Positions 15,748 through 25,840 are shown, counted from the first letter of the stretch. The stretch is DNA of 64,000 nt from Ramlibacter albus (GCF_014297445.1 NZ_JACORU010000010.1:157195-221194), one strand, 5' to 3'. Program-made: numbers and translations. Notes: generated by a model not told the origin, from the sequence alone.

Positions 15748-16335
15748 CTAGAGCCCGCGAAAGAGCTCGGAGATGCGGCTGGATTCGGGCATCACGTAGA
15801 CCATGCTGCGGCCGGAGCCGAGGTAGCGTTGCACCACCTCCTCGTAGAAGGCCACCGGCACCACGACACAGCCCTCGGAGACGCGCTTGCCGTTGGCGCC
15901 CGGCAGCGCCAGGCGGTCCACGCGCGTCTTGAACGCACGGCCGGGGCGCAGCCGGTGGATCGCGAACGCGCTGTCGTAGTCCACCCAGACGACGTGCTCG
16001 CCCGTGTTGTTGATCCCGCCGAAGGAGACGAAGCGGCCCGCGGGCGTCGTGCGTTCGTCGGCGCGCACGGCGCCTTGCTGCGCACGCTCGCCGACCCCGG
16101 GCACGATGTGGTCGCCCAAGGTGGCGCCGAGCAGGGCCGGCGACGAGCCGACGAGCCGCCCGCTCGAATCGAATACATGGAGTTGCGCTTCGCGCTTGTC
16201 GACGATGGCGAACGGCAAGGCGCCGTGGTCGCCGTTGCTGCGGATCCACCGCATCAGGTCCTGCGCGGGCAGCGACATCGCCGAGGCGCCGGCCGCCAGC
16301 CAGAAAGAAAGCGCGCAAACAGCCGCGCGTAACAT
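15748..16335 (-). CDS. L,D-transpeptidase-like (YkuD) periplasmic protein
   Basis: A 195-residue exported protein with a signal peptide (MLRAAVCALSFWLAAGASA). It contains a YkuD-type L,D-transpeptidase core: FAIHRLRPGRAFKTR with the conserved histidine and KRVSEGCVVVP with the catalytic S-x-G-C cysteine. Such enzymes cross-link peptidoglycan stems at meso-diaminopimelate or attach lipoproteins. It is similar in layout to the next gene upstream (16406-17260), including the conserved stretch GRLxxSSPALLG and the HDWVxYD-like VVWVDYDSA, so the two are paralogues. The gap between them is 70 bases on the same strand. Confidence 0.86.
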   Translation of the reverse strand: MLRAAVCALSFWLAAGASAMSLPAQDLMRWIRSNGDHGALPFAIVDKREAQLHVFDSSGRLVGSSPALLGATLGDHIVPGVGERAQQGAVRADERTTPAGRFVSFGGINNTGEHVVWVDYDSAFAIHRLRPGRAFKTRVDRLALPGANGKRVSEGCVVVPVAFYEEVVQRYLGSGRSMVYVMPESSRISELFRGL

Positions 16336-16405
16336 CCGAGTCCCCTCTTGCCCGGCTCACGGCCGGGCTCAAGGGGCGGATGCTAGCGGCTGAGCCTGCG
16401 GTGCG

Positions 16406-17260
16406 TCAACCGGGCGCCCGGGCGGTCTCCGGCGCGCGTTGCGCCATCTGCAGGGGCGAAGTCACGTCGTAGGCCTTGAAGACCTCTTCCACGCTCTTCT
16501 TGTCGGGCAGGACGTAGATGATCGCGCCCGTGCTCTTCACCGTCGGCGCGAGCACTTTTTCGTAGAAAGGCTTCGGCAGGTTCACGCAGCCGTTGCTGAT
16601 GCGGTTGTCGGTGTGCGTGGGGGAAGCCAGGCGTGCCGCGCGGTGCTCGTTGGGCAGGCCCTTGATCACGCGGTGCATCGACACGGCCAGGTCGTAGCTC
16701 ACCCACACCACGTCCTGGTGGTGCGCGTTCATGCCCATCTCGGCGACGAAGCGGCCGGCGGGCGTGGTCTTCTCCCACTTCTTGAGCTGCGACAGCGGCT
16801 TGTCGCCGACGCCGGGCGTACTCTCGTCGCCGACCCATTCACCGAGCAGCGCGGGCGACGATGCCTTCAGCCGGCCCTGCGGGTCGAGCACGTACACGCG
16901 CGCCATCTTCTTGTCGATGATGACCATCGAGCGCGCGCCGTTGTCGCGCGTGTGCAGCGCCCAGTTGGCGATCAGCTTCACGTCGGGCGACGGGGTCGTC
17001 TTGCCGAAGTCCGCCAGGCGCAGGCCGGGACTCGGCGGGGCCGCGGGTGCCTGCGGCGCCGCGGCCACCGGCGGCTGCGCGGGCGCCTGCTTCGGCGCGG
17101 TGACGACCGGGCCGGGCGGCGTGGCCTGCTGCGCATGCCGCTGCTGCACCATGCGCAGCGGCACCACCAGCACCAGGATGCCCGCGCCGAGCAGCAGGCC
17201 CTTGCGCAGGGCGTCGAGGAACTCCGATCGTTCGGGGGCGGGTTCGTTGCGTCGTTTCAT
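16406..17260 (-). CDS. Membrane-anchored L,D-transpeptidase-like (YkuD) protein
   Basis: A 284-residue paralogue of the neighbouring 195-residue enzyme. A short cytoplasmic N-terminus leads to one transmembrane anchor (GLLLGAGILVLVVPLRM), then a proline/alanine/glutamine-rich linker (about 45-80), then the YkuD domain. That domain shows VYVLDPQGRLKASSPALLGE, VSMHRVIKGLP and the catalytic motif RISNGCVNLP. The anchored form would hold the active site in the periplasm near the inner membrane, while the paralogue is free. A 59-residue ORF precedes it by 20 bases. The start MKRRNEPAPERSE has no strong Shine-Dalgarno, suggesting coupling to that ORF. Confidence 0.86.
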   Translation of the reverse strand: MKRRNEPAPERSEFLDALRKGLLLGAGILVLVVPLRMVQQRHAQQATPPGPVVTAPKQAPAQPPVAAAPQAPAAPPSPGLRLADFGKTTPSPDVKLIANWALHTRDNGARSMVIIDKKMARVYVLDPQGRLKASSPALLGEWVGDESTPGVGDKPLSQLKKWEKTTPAGRFVAEMGMNAHHQDVVWVSYDLAVSMHRVIKGLPNEHRAARLASPTHTDNRISNGCVNLPKPFYEKVLAPTVKSTGAIIYVLPDKKSVEEVFKAYDVTSPLQMAQRAPETARAPG

Positions 17261-17280
17261 GATCGCCGGTCTGTCGCACC

Positions 17281-17460
17281 TCAGTGTGTGGCGCCGGCGG
17301 TGGCCACCGTTTCCTGGCACCACTGCTCGATCTGCAGCGCGGGGTCCGCGCACTCGCAGCCGAGCGCGAAGTCGGGGTCTTCGTCCCAACGCGCAGCCGC
17401 GTCGGCCAGCAGGACGGGGTTGTTGGCGGCGTGTGTGGGGGGTTGCAGCAGGTCGGGCAT
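17281..17460 (-). CDS. Small acidic hypothetical protein
   Basis: A 59-residue ORF starting MPDLLQPPTHAANN, with GGAG six bases before the ATG. A longer in-frame start ten codons earlier lacks a ribosome-binding site. The product is acidic and has four cysteine/tryptophan-containing positions (GCECADPALQIEQWCQ) but no recognised domain. It lies 20 bases upstream of the anchored L,D-transpeptidase on the same strand, so it is probably co-transcribed. It is not recognised. Confidence 0.5.
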   Translation of the reverse strand: MPDLLQPPTHAANNPVLLADAAARWDEDPDFALGCECADPALQIEQWCQETVATAGATH

Positions 17461-17551
17461 CGCTGGCTCCGCTGTGGACAAGTCATGCATTGTTTCGGCG
17501 CGTTGCCGCCGGGCGCATCCGAGCGCGCCGCCAAGTCGCGTAGGAGGGTGC

Positions 17552-18415
<864 letters not shown>

Positions 18416-18433
18416 GGGCTCCTATGATGGGCC

Positions 18434-18736
18434 ATGGCGGACGATGAAGTTGTGGGACGAGGGGAATTCGAGGTACGGATCGAGCCGCAGGGGCTCGTCT
18501 TCCGCGCAGCCAGCGGGCAGCCGGTGCTGGTCTCGGCGTACGCGGCCGGCATCGTGATGCCGAGTTCCTGCCGCAACGGCACGTGCCGCGCCTGCATGCG
18601 CAGGCTGCGCGCAGGCACGGTCACCTACCGCATCGAGTGGCCCGGCCTGCTGGCCGAGGAAAAGGACGAGGGCTGGATCCTGCCCTGCGTGGCTTACCCG
18701 CTGTCCGACCTGGTGCTCGACGGCACGGGGCTTTGA
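18434..18736 (+). CDS. Plant-type [2Fe-2S] ferredoxin
   Basis: A 100-residue ferredoxin. The cluster ligands are C46, C51 and C54 in SSCRNGTCRACM and C85 in GWILPCVAYP, giving the C-x4-C-x2-C-x30-C pattern of the plant/vertebrate-type beta-grasp ferredoxins. It is a single-domain electron carrier. No reductase or oxygenase is adjacent, though the Rieske oxygenase earlier in the window would need an electron donor. The DUF808 gene is divergent, and a small basic ORF converges with it one base after its stop. Confidence 0.9.
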   Translation: MADDEVVGRGEFEVRIEPQGLVFRAASGQPVLVSAYAAGIVMPSSCRNGTCRACMRRLRAGTVTYRIEWPGLLAEEKDEGWILPCVAYPLSDLVLDGTGL

Positions 18737-18737
18737 G

Positions 18738-18920
18738 CTAGTAATTTCCCGTGCGGTACGGGCTGCGCGGCACGTATTTGTGCTCGCCGTCGGGGATGGG
18801 TTCGGCGCGCGGGTCGGGGCGGCGGCGCGTGACGTTGGTGCCCTCACCGGGTTCGGCACGCGGCGCGGACCTGTCCTCGCCGGCCTGCGGCTTGGTTCGG
18901 TTGCGTCGGAAGAGCTTCAT
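18738..18920 (-). CDS. Small basic hydrophilic hypothetical protein
   Basis: A 60-residue ORF starting MKLFRRNRTKPQAGEDRS and ending HKYVPRSPYRTGNY. AAGG is eight bases upstream of this ATG; an ATG two codons earlier is less well placed. The product is highly charged, proline- and arginine-rich and probably unstructured. No family is recognised. Its coding bias resembles the neighbours, which favours a real gene over a shadow. Confidence 0.45.
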   Translation of the reverse strand: MKLFRRNRTKPQAGEDRSAPRAEPGEGTNVTRRRPDPRAEPIPDGEHKYVPRSPYRTGNY

Positions 18921-19018
18921 GCGCATTACCTTAATCCGGCTCGCGTGCGCCGCGTGTAGGAGCCCCGCGAGGGGCGCGGCAACAGTTGCAACGCGGTGTG
19001 CCGCGTTAGCATCGCGGC

Positions 19019-19495
19019 ATGGCCTTCCGACCCGTCCGCCTCCCTGCCGATGTGCGAGGCGAGCTGTGGCTGTCCTCGATGCCCGGGCGCTTCGAGACCT
19101 GGCGCGCGTTCGAGGAGCTGGCCCAGCGGCATCGCCTTCGTTCGGTCGTGTGCCTGACACCGCGCGAAGAAATCGCCGAGCTTTCGCCGCAGTACCACCG
19201 CGCCGTCGACGGCGGCAAGCTGCCGTTCCGCTGGCAGCACCTGCCCGTGCGTAACTTCGGCGTGCCTGAAGACCCTGCCGCTTTCCGGCGCGACATCCAC
19301 GCGATTGCCGATTCGTTGCGCGCCGGTGATGCGGTGATGATCCATTGCGCGGCCGGCATGGGCCGCACCGGCTCGACGGCCGCCTGCGTGCTGAAGGCGC
19401 TCGGCCTTGCGACCGAAGACGCCTTGCAGCGCGTCCGCGATGCGGGGTCGAATCCGCAGAACGCCGCGCAGTCGGGGCTGGTGGACTGGTTCTGA
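19019..19495 (+). CDS. Dual-specificity/tyrosine phosphatase-like protein
   Basis: A 158-residue protein of the cysteine-based phosphatase superfamily. The P-loop is HCAAGMGRTG (H109-C110...R116), matching H-C-x5-R-T/S. A plausible general-acid region precedes it at about residue 85 (VRNFGVPED). Architecture matches small atypical dual-specificity phosphatases of the swiss-army or cyclin-dependent-kinase-inhibitor-3-like group. The substrate may be phosphotyrosine, phosphoserine, a phosphoinositide or a nucleotide. It converges on the very large kinase-like gene that ends 25 bases away; a functional link is suggestive only. Confidence 0.85.
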   Translation: MAFRPVRLPADVRGELWLSSMPGRFETWRAFEELAQRHRLRSVVCLTPREEIAELSPQYHRAVDGGKLPFRWQHLPVRNFGVPEDPAAFRRDIHAIADSLRAGDAVMIHCAAGMGRTGSTAACVLKALGLATEDALQRVRDAGSNPQNAAQSGLVDWF

Positions 19496-19519
19496 GCCGG
19501 GTCAATGAGCTGATCGGCC

Positions 19520-22500
19520 TCAAGAGGCAGGCCCGCCGGCCGACGCAACGCCCCTGACAGGCAACTGCAGCGCAAACGTCGCGCCGCTGCCCGGGCCGTC
19601 GCTGTGGACCGTCAGCGAGCCACCCATCTCCATCGCCGCGATGGCGCAGCTGTGCAGGCCGAAGCCGTGTCCGCTCGACTTGGTGGTGAAGCCATGCGAA
19701 AAGATCCGGGGAAGGTCTTCGGGGCGGATGCCGCAGCCGTTATCCGACACCTTGACCCATACCCGGTCCTGCTCCTGTCGCACCTGGATCGTCAGAACGC
19801 GTTCGCCATCCACCTTCTGGATGGCTTTCATGGCGTCGCGCGCGTTCTCGACCAGCAGCACTTGCATGATCCGCGTCTTGTCCAGCTCGAGCAGTTCCAC
19901 GGGACCATAGTCCCGCTTCACCGTCACGCCCCCGCTGGCGCTGGACACGTTCTGCAGGCGAAGCGCATCGTCGACGAGCGCCGCGAGGTCCACTGTCTCG
20001 AGGAGGCCGCGCGACCCCGCATACGACTGCTGCATCTCGACCACGTTCTTGATGTGATCGACGCTGGCCCGCAGCCGGTCGAGTTCCTGCAGCAGCTCCT
20101 CGCGTTCCAGCGCGAGCGCGCGAGCCAGCTCGCCGAAGTACTGGGGAAGCAGGCGCCCCCTGTCGTCACTGGAAAGGAAGTGCCCGAGATCGCCGGCGTG
20201 GTCTTCGAGCCATCCGGCGATCTCGGTCATGCGCGCGGATCGCGAGTGGCTGACGATCGTCCTGGCGACCTGCGCCGAGACGTTGACGCTATTGAGCACG
20301 TTGCCCACGTTGTGCAGCACGTTGGTGGCGATCTGCGCCATCCCGGCACGGCGTGCGGCGTCGATCAGCTCGCGGGTCTGGTCGCGCACCTGCTGCTCCA
20401 GGCGGTCGTAGAGCACCGCATTGCCCAGCGACACGGCCAGTTGCCCGGCGATCATCGAGACGGCTTCCAGGCGGGCGATGGTGAACGCGCCCCGGCTCAG
20501 CCGGTTCTCCAGCAGCAGTACGGCGCACAAGCTGCCTTGCTTCATGATCGGCACGACGAGCAGGGCGCAACGGGCCACGCCGGCAAAGTAGGGGTCGCGC
20601 GCGAAGCGGTCATCGGCGGTCGCGTCGTCGACGAGCACCGGCTGGCGCGTTCGCACGCAGTAGCGGAAGGCGGACAGGGGCACGAGGCCGCGCGCCGCGG
20701 CCTCCTCGACGGGCACGCGCTTTTCGTCTGCGCCGTCCACGTCGAACAGTACCCAGTTGTCGATGCCGGTGTCCAGCAGCGCGAACCCGACTGCCGTGGC
20801 ACCCGTCAGTGCGCCCATCACCTCGGAGACGCGCAAGCGAAGTCGCGCGAGGCTGGTTTCCAGGCTCAGTGCCTGCGAGGCACGAAGTATCGCGAGGGTG
20901 TCGATGGCGTCGATGGATGCCGCCCCCGGCTCGTGCCGCGCAAGGTCGGTCGCAGCGGATGAAACGGCACCGAGGAACCCATGAGCCTGTTGCAGCTGCC
21001 GCACCTTGCCCTCGGCGCCCCATGCCCGGTAAAGCTGGCAGGCCCTGCGCATGAAGTGCCGCCCGCTCGAGATGACACCGCTTTCCAGGTAGAACAGCGC
21101 CGCCCGCTCCGTGATCAACGCGTGATGCCACGGCCGGCCGAGCACTTCGACAGCCCGGATCGCAGCGTCGTACGACGCCGCCGCCAGGCGGAAATCCCCG
21201 GTCGCCCAGGCCCGCTCGGCTTCCACCCAGGTCAGCAAGTGCCGGAAGTTGCCCGGCGCATCCGCGGACCGCCGGGCCAACCAATCGCCGGCGGCGTCCA
21301 GCGCGGCCAGCAGCTGCCCCCGTTCGCCCGCTTGTGCGTGCCGCAGGCGCTGTGCCAGCGAGAGGGCGTGCAGCGCCCTCGCCACCGCGACCCGGTAGGT
21401 GGTCAGCACTTGCACGTGTTCCATGGCCGCCGTCGACTGCACCTCGAGCTGCGCCCAGTCGCCGCGCAGGGCTGCTCGCAGCGCACCGGTGAATCGAAGG
21501 CTGAAATCCACCGCGGGCAGGTCCGTCTGGCGCAGCCGTGACGCGCCGCCGGACGCGTCGGCGCCTTGCGCCGGCGGTTGCCCTGCAAGGTCTTCGAGCA
21601 ACTGCAGCTCGATCGACATCATCAGGTCGATGTACTCGTGGCGAAGGCGACGGGCGAACGCCAGGCCCGCGCGGGCTTCCTGCGCGCACTCCTGCAATGT
21701 CGCCGAACACTCCAGCATCACTGCCGTTGTCGTGCGATACGTGAAGCAGGCGTTCTGCAGCTCGCCATCGCGCAGCATGCTTTCGCGTGCAAGGCGAAGC
21801 GGCTGCAGCGTACGTTCCAGAGGCTCGAACCACTGGCTCGCATGGACGGCGAGCAGGTACCGGACTTCGCACGCGCTGGATTCCCAGCCGCGGGATTCGC
21901 ACACGCCGAGAACGTGGCGCGTGCCGTCATAGCCTGCGCGGTAGTCCCCATTCAGCACGCAGACACCACCGAGCGGGGCCAGTGCGCGCGCCAGCTCCGG
22001 CGAGGGTCCGCAGCGCACCCACAAGTCCTGGGCTTGCAGCATCAGCCAGCCCAGCATGCGCGTATCGACGTAGTAGGAAGCGTACGCCACCCGCACGATC
22101 AGGCGCCCGGCCGCGGTGGCCTGCCGGTCGCCGGCATACGGCCGGGTGTCGCGGCCCAGCTCGATGCCTTGAACCCAGCGCCCCAGGTCTCCAAGACGCT
22201 GGCGCAACTGAGCGGCATCGAAATCCTGCGGGACGGCCAGGCCGATGCGATCGAGGAGGTCCAGGCCGAGGCGAATCGCATCGTGGACGCGCGAGCGGTT
22301 GTGCAGGCTGCTGACCTGGGCACATGCCGCATCGATCCATCCCTCGACGGGCGCCTGGCGGCGGGCAAGCAGGACGTAGACGGCATCGGCCTGCTCATAC
22401 AGGCCGAGGTTGCACAAGACCACGTGATGATCGACCTCCATCCGGGTCTGCAGTTCGGCGTCAGCTGCATCCAGCGGGCCCGCGCGCGCGAGCAGCGAGC

Positions 22501-24649
22501 GTCCCGCGGCCAGCAGTCGCTGCGCAACTTCGAAGTTCGCCGCGCTCCTGAAGCGCAATGCCGATGCATGGAGGGACCGGGCGACCTGCCGGCACTCCCC
22601 GGGATCGTCGACGTCGTCCAGAGCCGGCAGGTACTGCTGCACCGCGACACCACTGTAGTTGGGTATGGCGGCCAGCCGCCTTGCCATGCCCAGGTGCAGG
22701 GCGCGACGGCGATCCTGCTGCATCGTCCCGAAGATGGCTTGCTGCACGCGGTCATGGCGCATTCGCAACGCGCCGTCTTCGCCGGGGTCGACCACCAGGA
22801 GGCCATCTTCCAGCGGTGCGAGCAGCTGTTCCTCCAGGTCGATGGGTGAGGTTGCGGTGGCGGCACAAAGAAGGCCCCGGCGAATGTCGCCGCCCAGGCA
22901 CGCCATGGCTTCAAGGAGGTGGCGGCTTGGCGACGGCAGCCCCTCGATCCGGCGAGCGATCAGGTCGAGGACGCTACCGTGACCCACATGGCGCCGCAGC
23001 CGCGCCGCGTCCCAGGCCCATCCAGCGGGCCCGGTGCGCAGGATGCCGTCGCGCCGCAGCGCACTGAGCAGTTCGACCGTGTCGTACGGGTTGCCGGCGG
23101 TGTGCCGGCCCACCGCCCGGGCGAGGGCGCCGGCGCGGTCTCGCGGCAGCCGCATCATTTCGGCAACCATCTGCTCCTGGTCTTCCGGCGGAAGATTGGA
23201 CAGTTGCATCTCGATCGGCGCCGGGCCCTGTGCCCTCCGGCGCGAGAGCATCGTTGCGAGCGGATGGGTGGCGTCGATTTCCGAATTCCGGTACGCCCCC
23301 ACCAGGAGCAAGCCCGTCAGGTCCTGCGCATCAAGCACGGCCTCGATGAACCGGATGGACAACGTACCCGACCATTGCAGGTCGTCGAGAACCACCACGA
23401 GCGGCCGCTTCGCCGAGGCGACGGCTCGCAGGAGGCTTACCGCTGTCGTCAGCAGCCTGTCTTGCGCCGATGCCCCGTCGACCGTGATGACATCAGGCTG
23501 GGGTCCGAGCAGCAGGGCGAACTCGGGCGTGTTGCACATCAGGCCGGCGTTCGGGCCCAGTGCGTCCAGGATCCGCTTGCGCTCGGCTGCGAGTTCCTCC
23601 CTGGGTTCGGCGAGCAACAGGCGGCCGAGCGCGGCGAACGCTTGCGCGGGAGCGCTGACGGTGTCGTGCCGGAACTGGTCGAACTTCCCGCCGATGTACC
23701 AGCCTCGCAGCGCAGTCACCATGGGCCTGAGTTCGTTGAGCAGCGAAGTCTTCCCGACGCCCGGCTCTCCCCCTACCAGCAGGACACCGGGGGTGCCCTC
23801 GATCGCATCGTGCAGGGCCCGCCGCAATGCGGCTGTCTCCACCTGCCTTCCGACAAGCCCGGCGGGCGCCGAAAGCCGCACCGGATAGTCCTGCGCGCCA
23901 AGCTGGATCGGGGCAAGCTCGCCCCTTGCCAGGTTGTCCCGCGTGCGTTCGAGGTCATTGGCCAGGCCCTCGGCGCTCTGGTAACGGCGTTCCGGTTCCT
24001 TTTCGAGCAGCCGCATGATGATCCGGCACACATCGGCAGGCAACTCGCCGCGCACCTGCGAAGGCTCGGGCGGCACGCGTGCCAGGATGTCGCGCAGCAG
24101 TTGCAGCGGATCATCCGACTCGAACGGAGGGCGGCCCGTCGCCGCCTGGTACAGCGTCGCGCCCAGGCCGTACAGGTCGGAGCGCTGGTCGACGGTGCGG
24201 CCGGTACGCCCGGTCTGTTCGGGCGCAAGGTAGGCCAGGTTCCCGCGAATCTCGCGATGGTGCGTGAATGCCGGCTGCTTCTGCGCGAATGTCGTCGCAT
24301 CCTCGAAGCCCACCAGCATCACGCAGCAATCCCGGCCGTCGAAGACGATGTGGTCGGGGTTGATGTGCAGGTGCAGGACGCCCCTGCCGTGCACTGCCGC
24401 CAGCGTCCCGGCGAGTTTCAGCGCAAGCTGCATGAACTCGGGAACCGGCAGCGGACCGGACGACAGCACGCGGGACAGCAGTGAAGGATAGCGGCGGTCC
24501 AACGAGCCAACGCCGTCCTGCAGCTCGGGGGCGAGGCTGGATATTCCTTCGACACCGGCGAGGCGCTCGATGAGCCGCGTCGCATACGTGCGGCGCAGAG
24601 CATTCGCTGTTGGTTTCACGTCTTCGATGGATGATGCGGCACTGGCCAC
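19520..24649 (-). CDS. Giant signalling protein: degenerate Ser/Thr kinase - AAA ATPase - GAF - histidine kinase
   Basis: A 1709-residue cytoplasmic protein. Residues about 20-245 are a protein-kinase-like domain with the C-lobe well kept (YLAPEQTGRTG, DQRSDLYGLGATLYQAATG). The glycine loop and VAIK lysine are absent. The catalytic HRD-x-KPxN is HLHINPDH (93-100) and DFG is GFE (114-116), so catalysis is unlikely. Residues about 265-600 are an AAA ATPase with Walker A GEPGVGKT (294-301) and Walker B VVVLDDLQW. A long helical region follows, then a GAF domain (about 1265-1405). The histidine kinase has phospho-acceptor H1446 in LHNVGNVLNS, N-box NARDAM and G-box DNGCGIRPEDL. It starts with GTG 15 bases after the periplasmic binding protein stop. 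No receiver gene is adjacent. Confidence 0.9.
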   Translation of the reverse strand: MASAASSIEDVKPTANALRRTYATRLIERLAGVEGISSLAPELQDGVGSLDRRYPSLLSRVLSSGPLPVPEFMQLALKLAGTLAAVHGRGVLHLHINPDHIVFDGRDCCVMLVGFEDATTFAQKQPAFTHHREIRGNLAYLAPEQTGRTGRTVDQRSDLYGLGATLYQAATGRPPFESDDPLQLLRDILARVPPEPSQVRGELPADVCRIIMRLLEKEPERRYQSAEGLANDLERTRDNLARGELAPIQLGAQDYPVRLSAPAGLVGRQVETAALRRALHDAIEGTPGVLLVGGEPGVGKTSLLNELRPMVTALRGWYIGGKFDQFRHDTVSAPAQAFAALGRLLLAEPREELAAERKRILDALGPNAGLMCNTPEFALLLGPQPDVITVDGASAQDRLLTTAVSLLRAVASAKRPLVVVLDDLQWSGTLSIRFIEAVLDAQDLTGLLLVGAYRNSEIDATHPLATMLSRRRAQGPAPIEMQLSNLPPEDQEQMVAEMMRLPRDRAGALARAVGRHTAGNPYDTVELLSALRRDGILRTGPAGWAWDAARLRRHVGHGSVLDLIARRIEGLPSPSRHLLEAMACLGGDIRRGLLCAATATSPIDLEEQLLAPLEDGLLVVDPGEDGALRMRHDRVQQAIFGTMQQDRRRALHLGMARRLAAIPNYSGVAVQQYLPALDDVDDPGECRQVARSLHASALRFRSAANFEVAQRLLAAGRSLLARAGPLDAADAELQTRMEVDHHVVLCNLGLYEQADAVYVLLARRQAPVEGWIDAACAQVSSLHNRSRVHDAIRLGLDLLDRIGLAVPQDFDAAQLRQRLGDLGRWVQGIELGRDTRPYAGDRQATAAGRLIVRVAYASYYVDTRMLGWLMLQAQDLWVRCGPSPELARALAPLGGVCVLNGDYRAGYDGTRHVLGVCESRGWESSACEVRYLLAVHASQWFEPLERTLQPLRLARESMLRDGELQNACFTYRTTTAVMLECSATLQECAQEARAGLAFARRLRHEYIDLMMSIELQLLEDLAGQPPAQGADASGGASRLRQTDLPAVDFSLRFTGALRAALRGDWAQLEVQSTAAMEHVQVLTTYRVAVARALHALSLAQRLRHAQAGERGQLLAALDAAGDWLARRSADAPGNFRHLLTWVEAERAWATGDFRLAAASYDAAIRAVEVLGRPWHHALITERAALFYLESGVISSGRHFMRRACQLYRAWGAEGKVRQLQQAHGFLGAVSSAATDLARHEPGAASIDAIDTLAILRASQALSLETSLARLRLRVSEVMGALTGATAVGFALLDTGIDNWVLFDVDGADEKRVPVEEAAARGLVPLSAFRYCVRTRQPVLVDDATADDRFARDPYFAGVARCALLVVPIMKQGSLCAVLLLENRLSRGAFTIARLEAVSMIAGQLAVSLGNAVLYDRLEQQVRDQTRELIDAARRAGMAQIATNVLHNVGNVLNSVNVSAQVARTIVSHSRSARMTEIAGWLEDHAGDLGHFLSSDDRGRLLPQYFGELARALALEREELLQELDRLRASVDHIKNVVEMQQSYAGSRGLLETVDLAALVDDALRLQNVSSASGGVTVKRDYGPVELLELDKTRIMQVLLVENARDAMKAIQKVDGERVLTIQVRQEQDRVWVKVSDNGCGIRPEDLPRIFSHGFTTKSSGHGFGLHSCAIAAMEMGGSLTVHSDGPGSGATFALQLPVRGVASAGGPAS

Positions 24650-24664
24650 GCGTACCGGTTCCGG

Positions 24665-25840
24665 TCAAGGACTTTCGTAGCCGTAGACGACTTTCCACCT
24701 TCCGTCCTGGAGTTGCGACATTCGCGCCGTGTCGTTGCCCAGCCTCTTGCGCTGGCCGAACCGCAGCTCCGGCGTCCCGAACATGTTGGGCGGAACAACG
24801 ATCGTCTCCATCGCCTTGACGAACCCGTCCGCCGTGAGCTCGGCGCCAGCCTTGCTCGCGGCGGCGGCAAACGCATCGATGATCTCGTACCCATACACCG
24901 AGGTCACGGACGGGTCCTCGGAGAACCGCGTCCGGTACTTGTTGGCCCAGAAGCGGATATTCGGGGATGCGTCGTCCAGGTAGGGGTGCGCCGCCATATG
25001 GGTGGCATACAGGCCATCCACGGCTTTCCCGCCGAGCCGTGGTATCAGGTCCGTGTAGATGGCGTGCGTGCCCAGAAAGAGCGGCTCGAAGCCGATCCTG
25101 CGGGACTCCGTCATCACGCCCACGGTCTCCCGGATGACGGTGCCGACCACGACCAGATCGCAGGCCGATGCCTTGAGCCTCGCCACCTGCGAGGAAAAGT
25201 CGGTGGCGCCGCGCTTGTAGGTCGTCCTCTCGTGAAAGTCCATGTTCAGCGACTTGAGGGCCGTCTCCGCGGCACGCATCACGTCGTGGCCGTACTCGTC
25301 GTCCTGGTACAGCACGCAGACCCTGTTCAGGCGCTTGTCCTTCACGAGCCTGGCAAGAGGACCGCGCAGCTGGCCCTCATTGGTCGCGAAGTATGCGAAT
25401 TTCAGGCGATGGAAGGGCTCGAACATCGACCGCGTCGCGGTGCCGGGGAAGAAATTGATCACACCCTTGTCGAACAGCACCGGCATGGTCGCCAGGTTGC
25501 TGGCCGCGCCGAGGTGGCCCACCAGCGCGAAGATCCGGTCCTGGTCGACGAGCTTCTGCGCGGCGAGCACGGCTCTCTTGGGGTCGTACGCCGAGTCTTC
25601 GAAGATCAGCCTGAGCTTGCGGCCGTGGATGCCGCCTTGCTCGTTGATCTCGTCCACGCGCAGCATCATTCCCATGCGCAGCTGCTTGCCGTACAGGGCG
25701 ATCGGCCCCGACAGGTCCTGGATCGAGCCCAGCACGATCTCATGGGCGGTGACGCCTTGCACCCTGCCCTGGGCAGCGGCCAGGCCGCAAGCCAGGACGA
25801 GGGAGCACAGGAAGGTCGATGCCTGAAACCAGGGTCTCAT
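24665..25840 (-). CDS. Periplasmic Leu/Ile/Val-type substrate-binding protein
   Basis: A 391-residue periplasmic binding protein of the type I, LivJ-like family. A signal peptide (MRPWFQASTFLCSLVLACGLAAAQG) is followed by the characteristic EIVLGSIQDLSGPIALYGKQ, then GIHGRKLRLIFEDSAYDP and VLYQDDEYG. Relatives feed ABC importers for branched-chain amino acids or act as sensors. No permease or ATPase genes are nearby. The next gene, 15 bases on, is the giant kinase-like protein, which has no transmembrane segment. That pairing suggests a sensory rather than transport role, but how the signal would cross the membrane is not evident. Confidence 0.88.
   Translation of the reverse strand: MRPWFQASTFLCSLVLACGLAAAQGRVQGVTAHEIVLGSIQDLSGPIALYGKQLRMGMMLRVDEINEQGGIHGRKLRLIFEDSAYDPKRAVLAAQKLVDQDRIFALVGHLGAASNLATMPVLFDKGVINFFPGTATRSMFEPFHRLKFAYFATNEGQLRGPLARLVKDKRLNRVCVLYQDDEYGHDVMRAAETALKSLNMDFHERTTYKRGATDFSSQVARLKASACDLVVVGTVIRETVGVMTESRRIGFEPLFLGTHAIYTDLIPRLGGKAVDGLYATHMAAHPYLDDASPNIRFWANKYRTRFSEDPSVTSVYGYEIIDAFAAAASKAGAELTADGFVKAMETIVVPPNMFGTPELRFGQRKRLGNDTARMSQLQDGRWKVVYGYESP

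Noticed and set aside
19019..24649. A kinase/phosphatase pair acting on each other (phosphatase at 19019, kinase-like gene at 19520)
   Set aside because: The genes converge and the kinase lacks catalytic residues, so a reversible-phosphorylation pair is not supported beyond adjacency.
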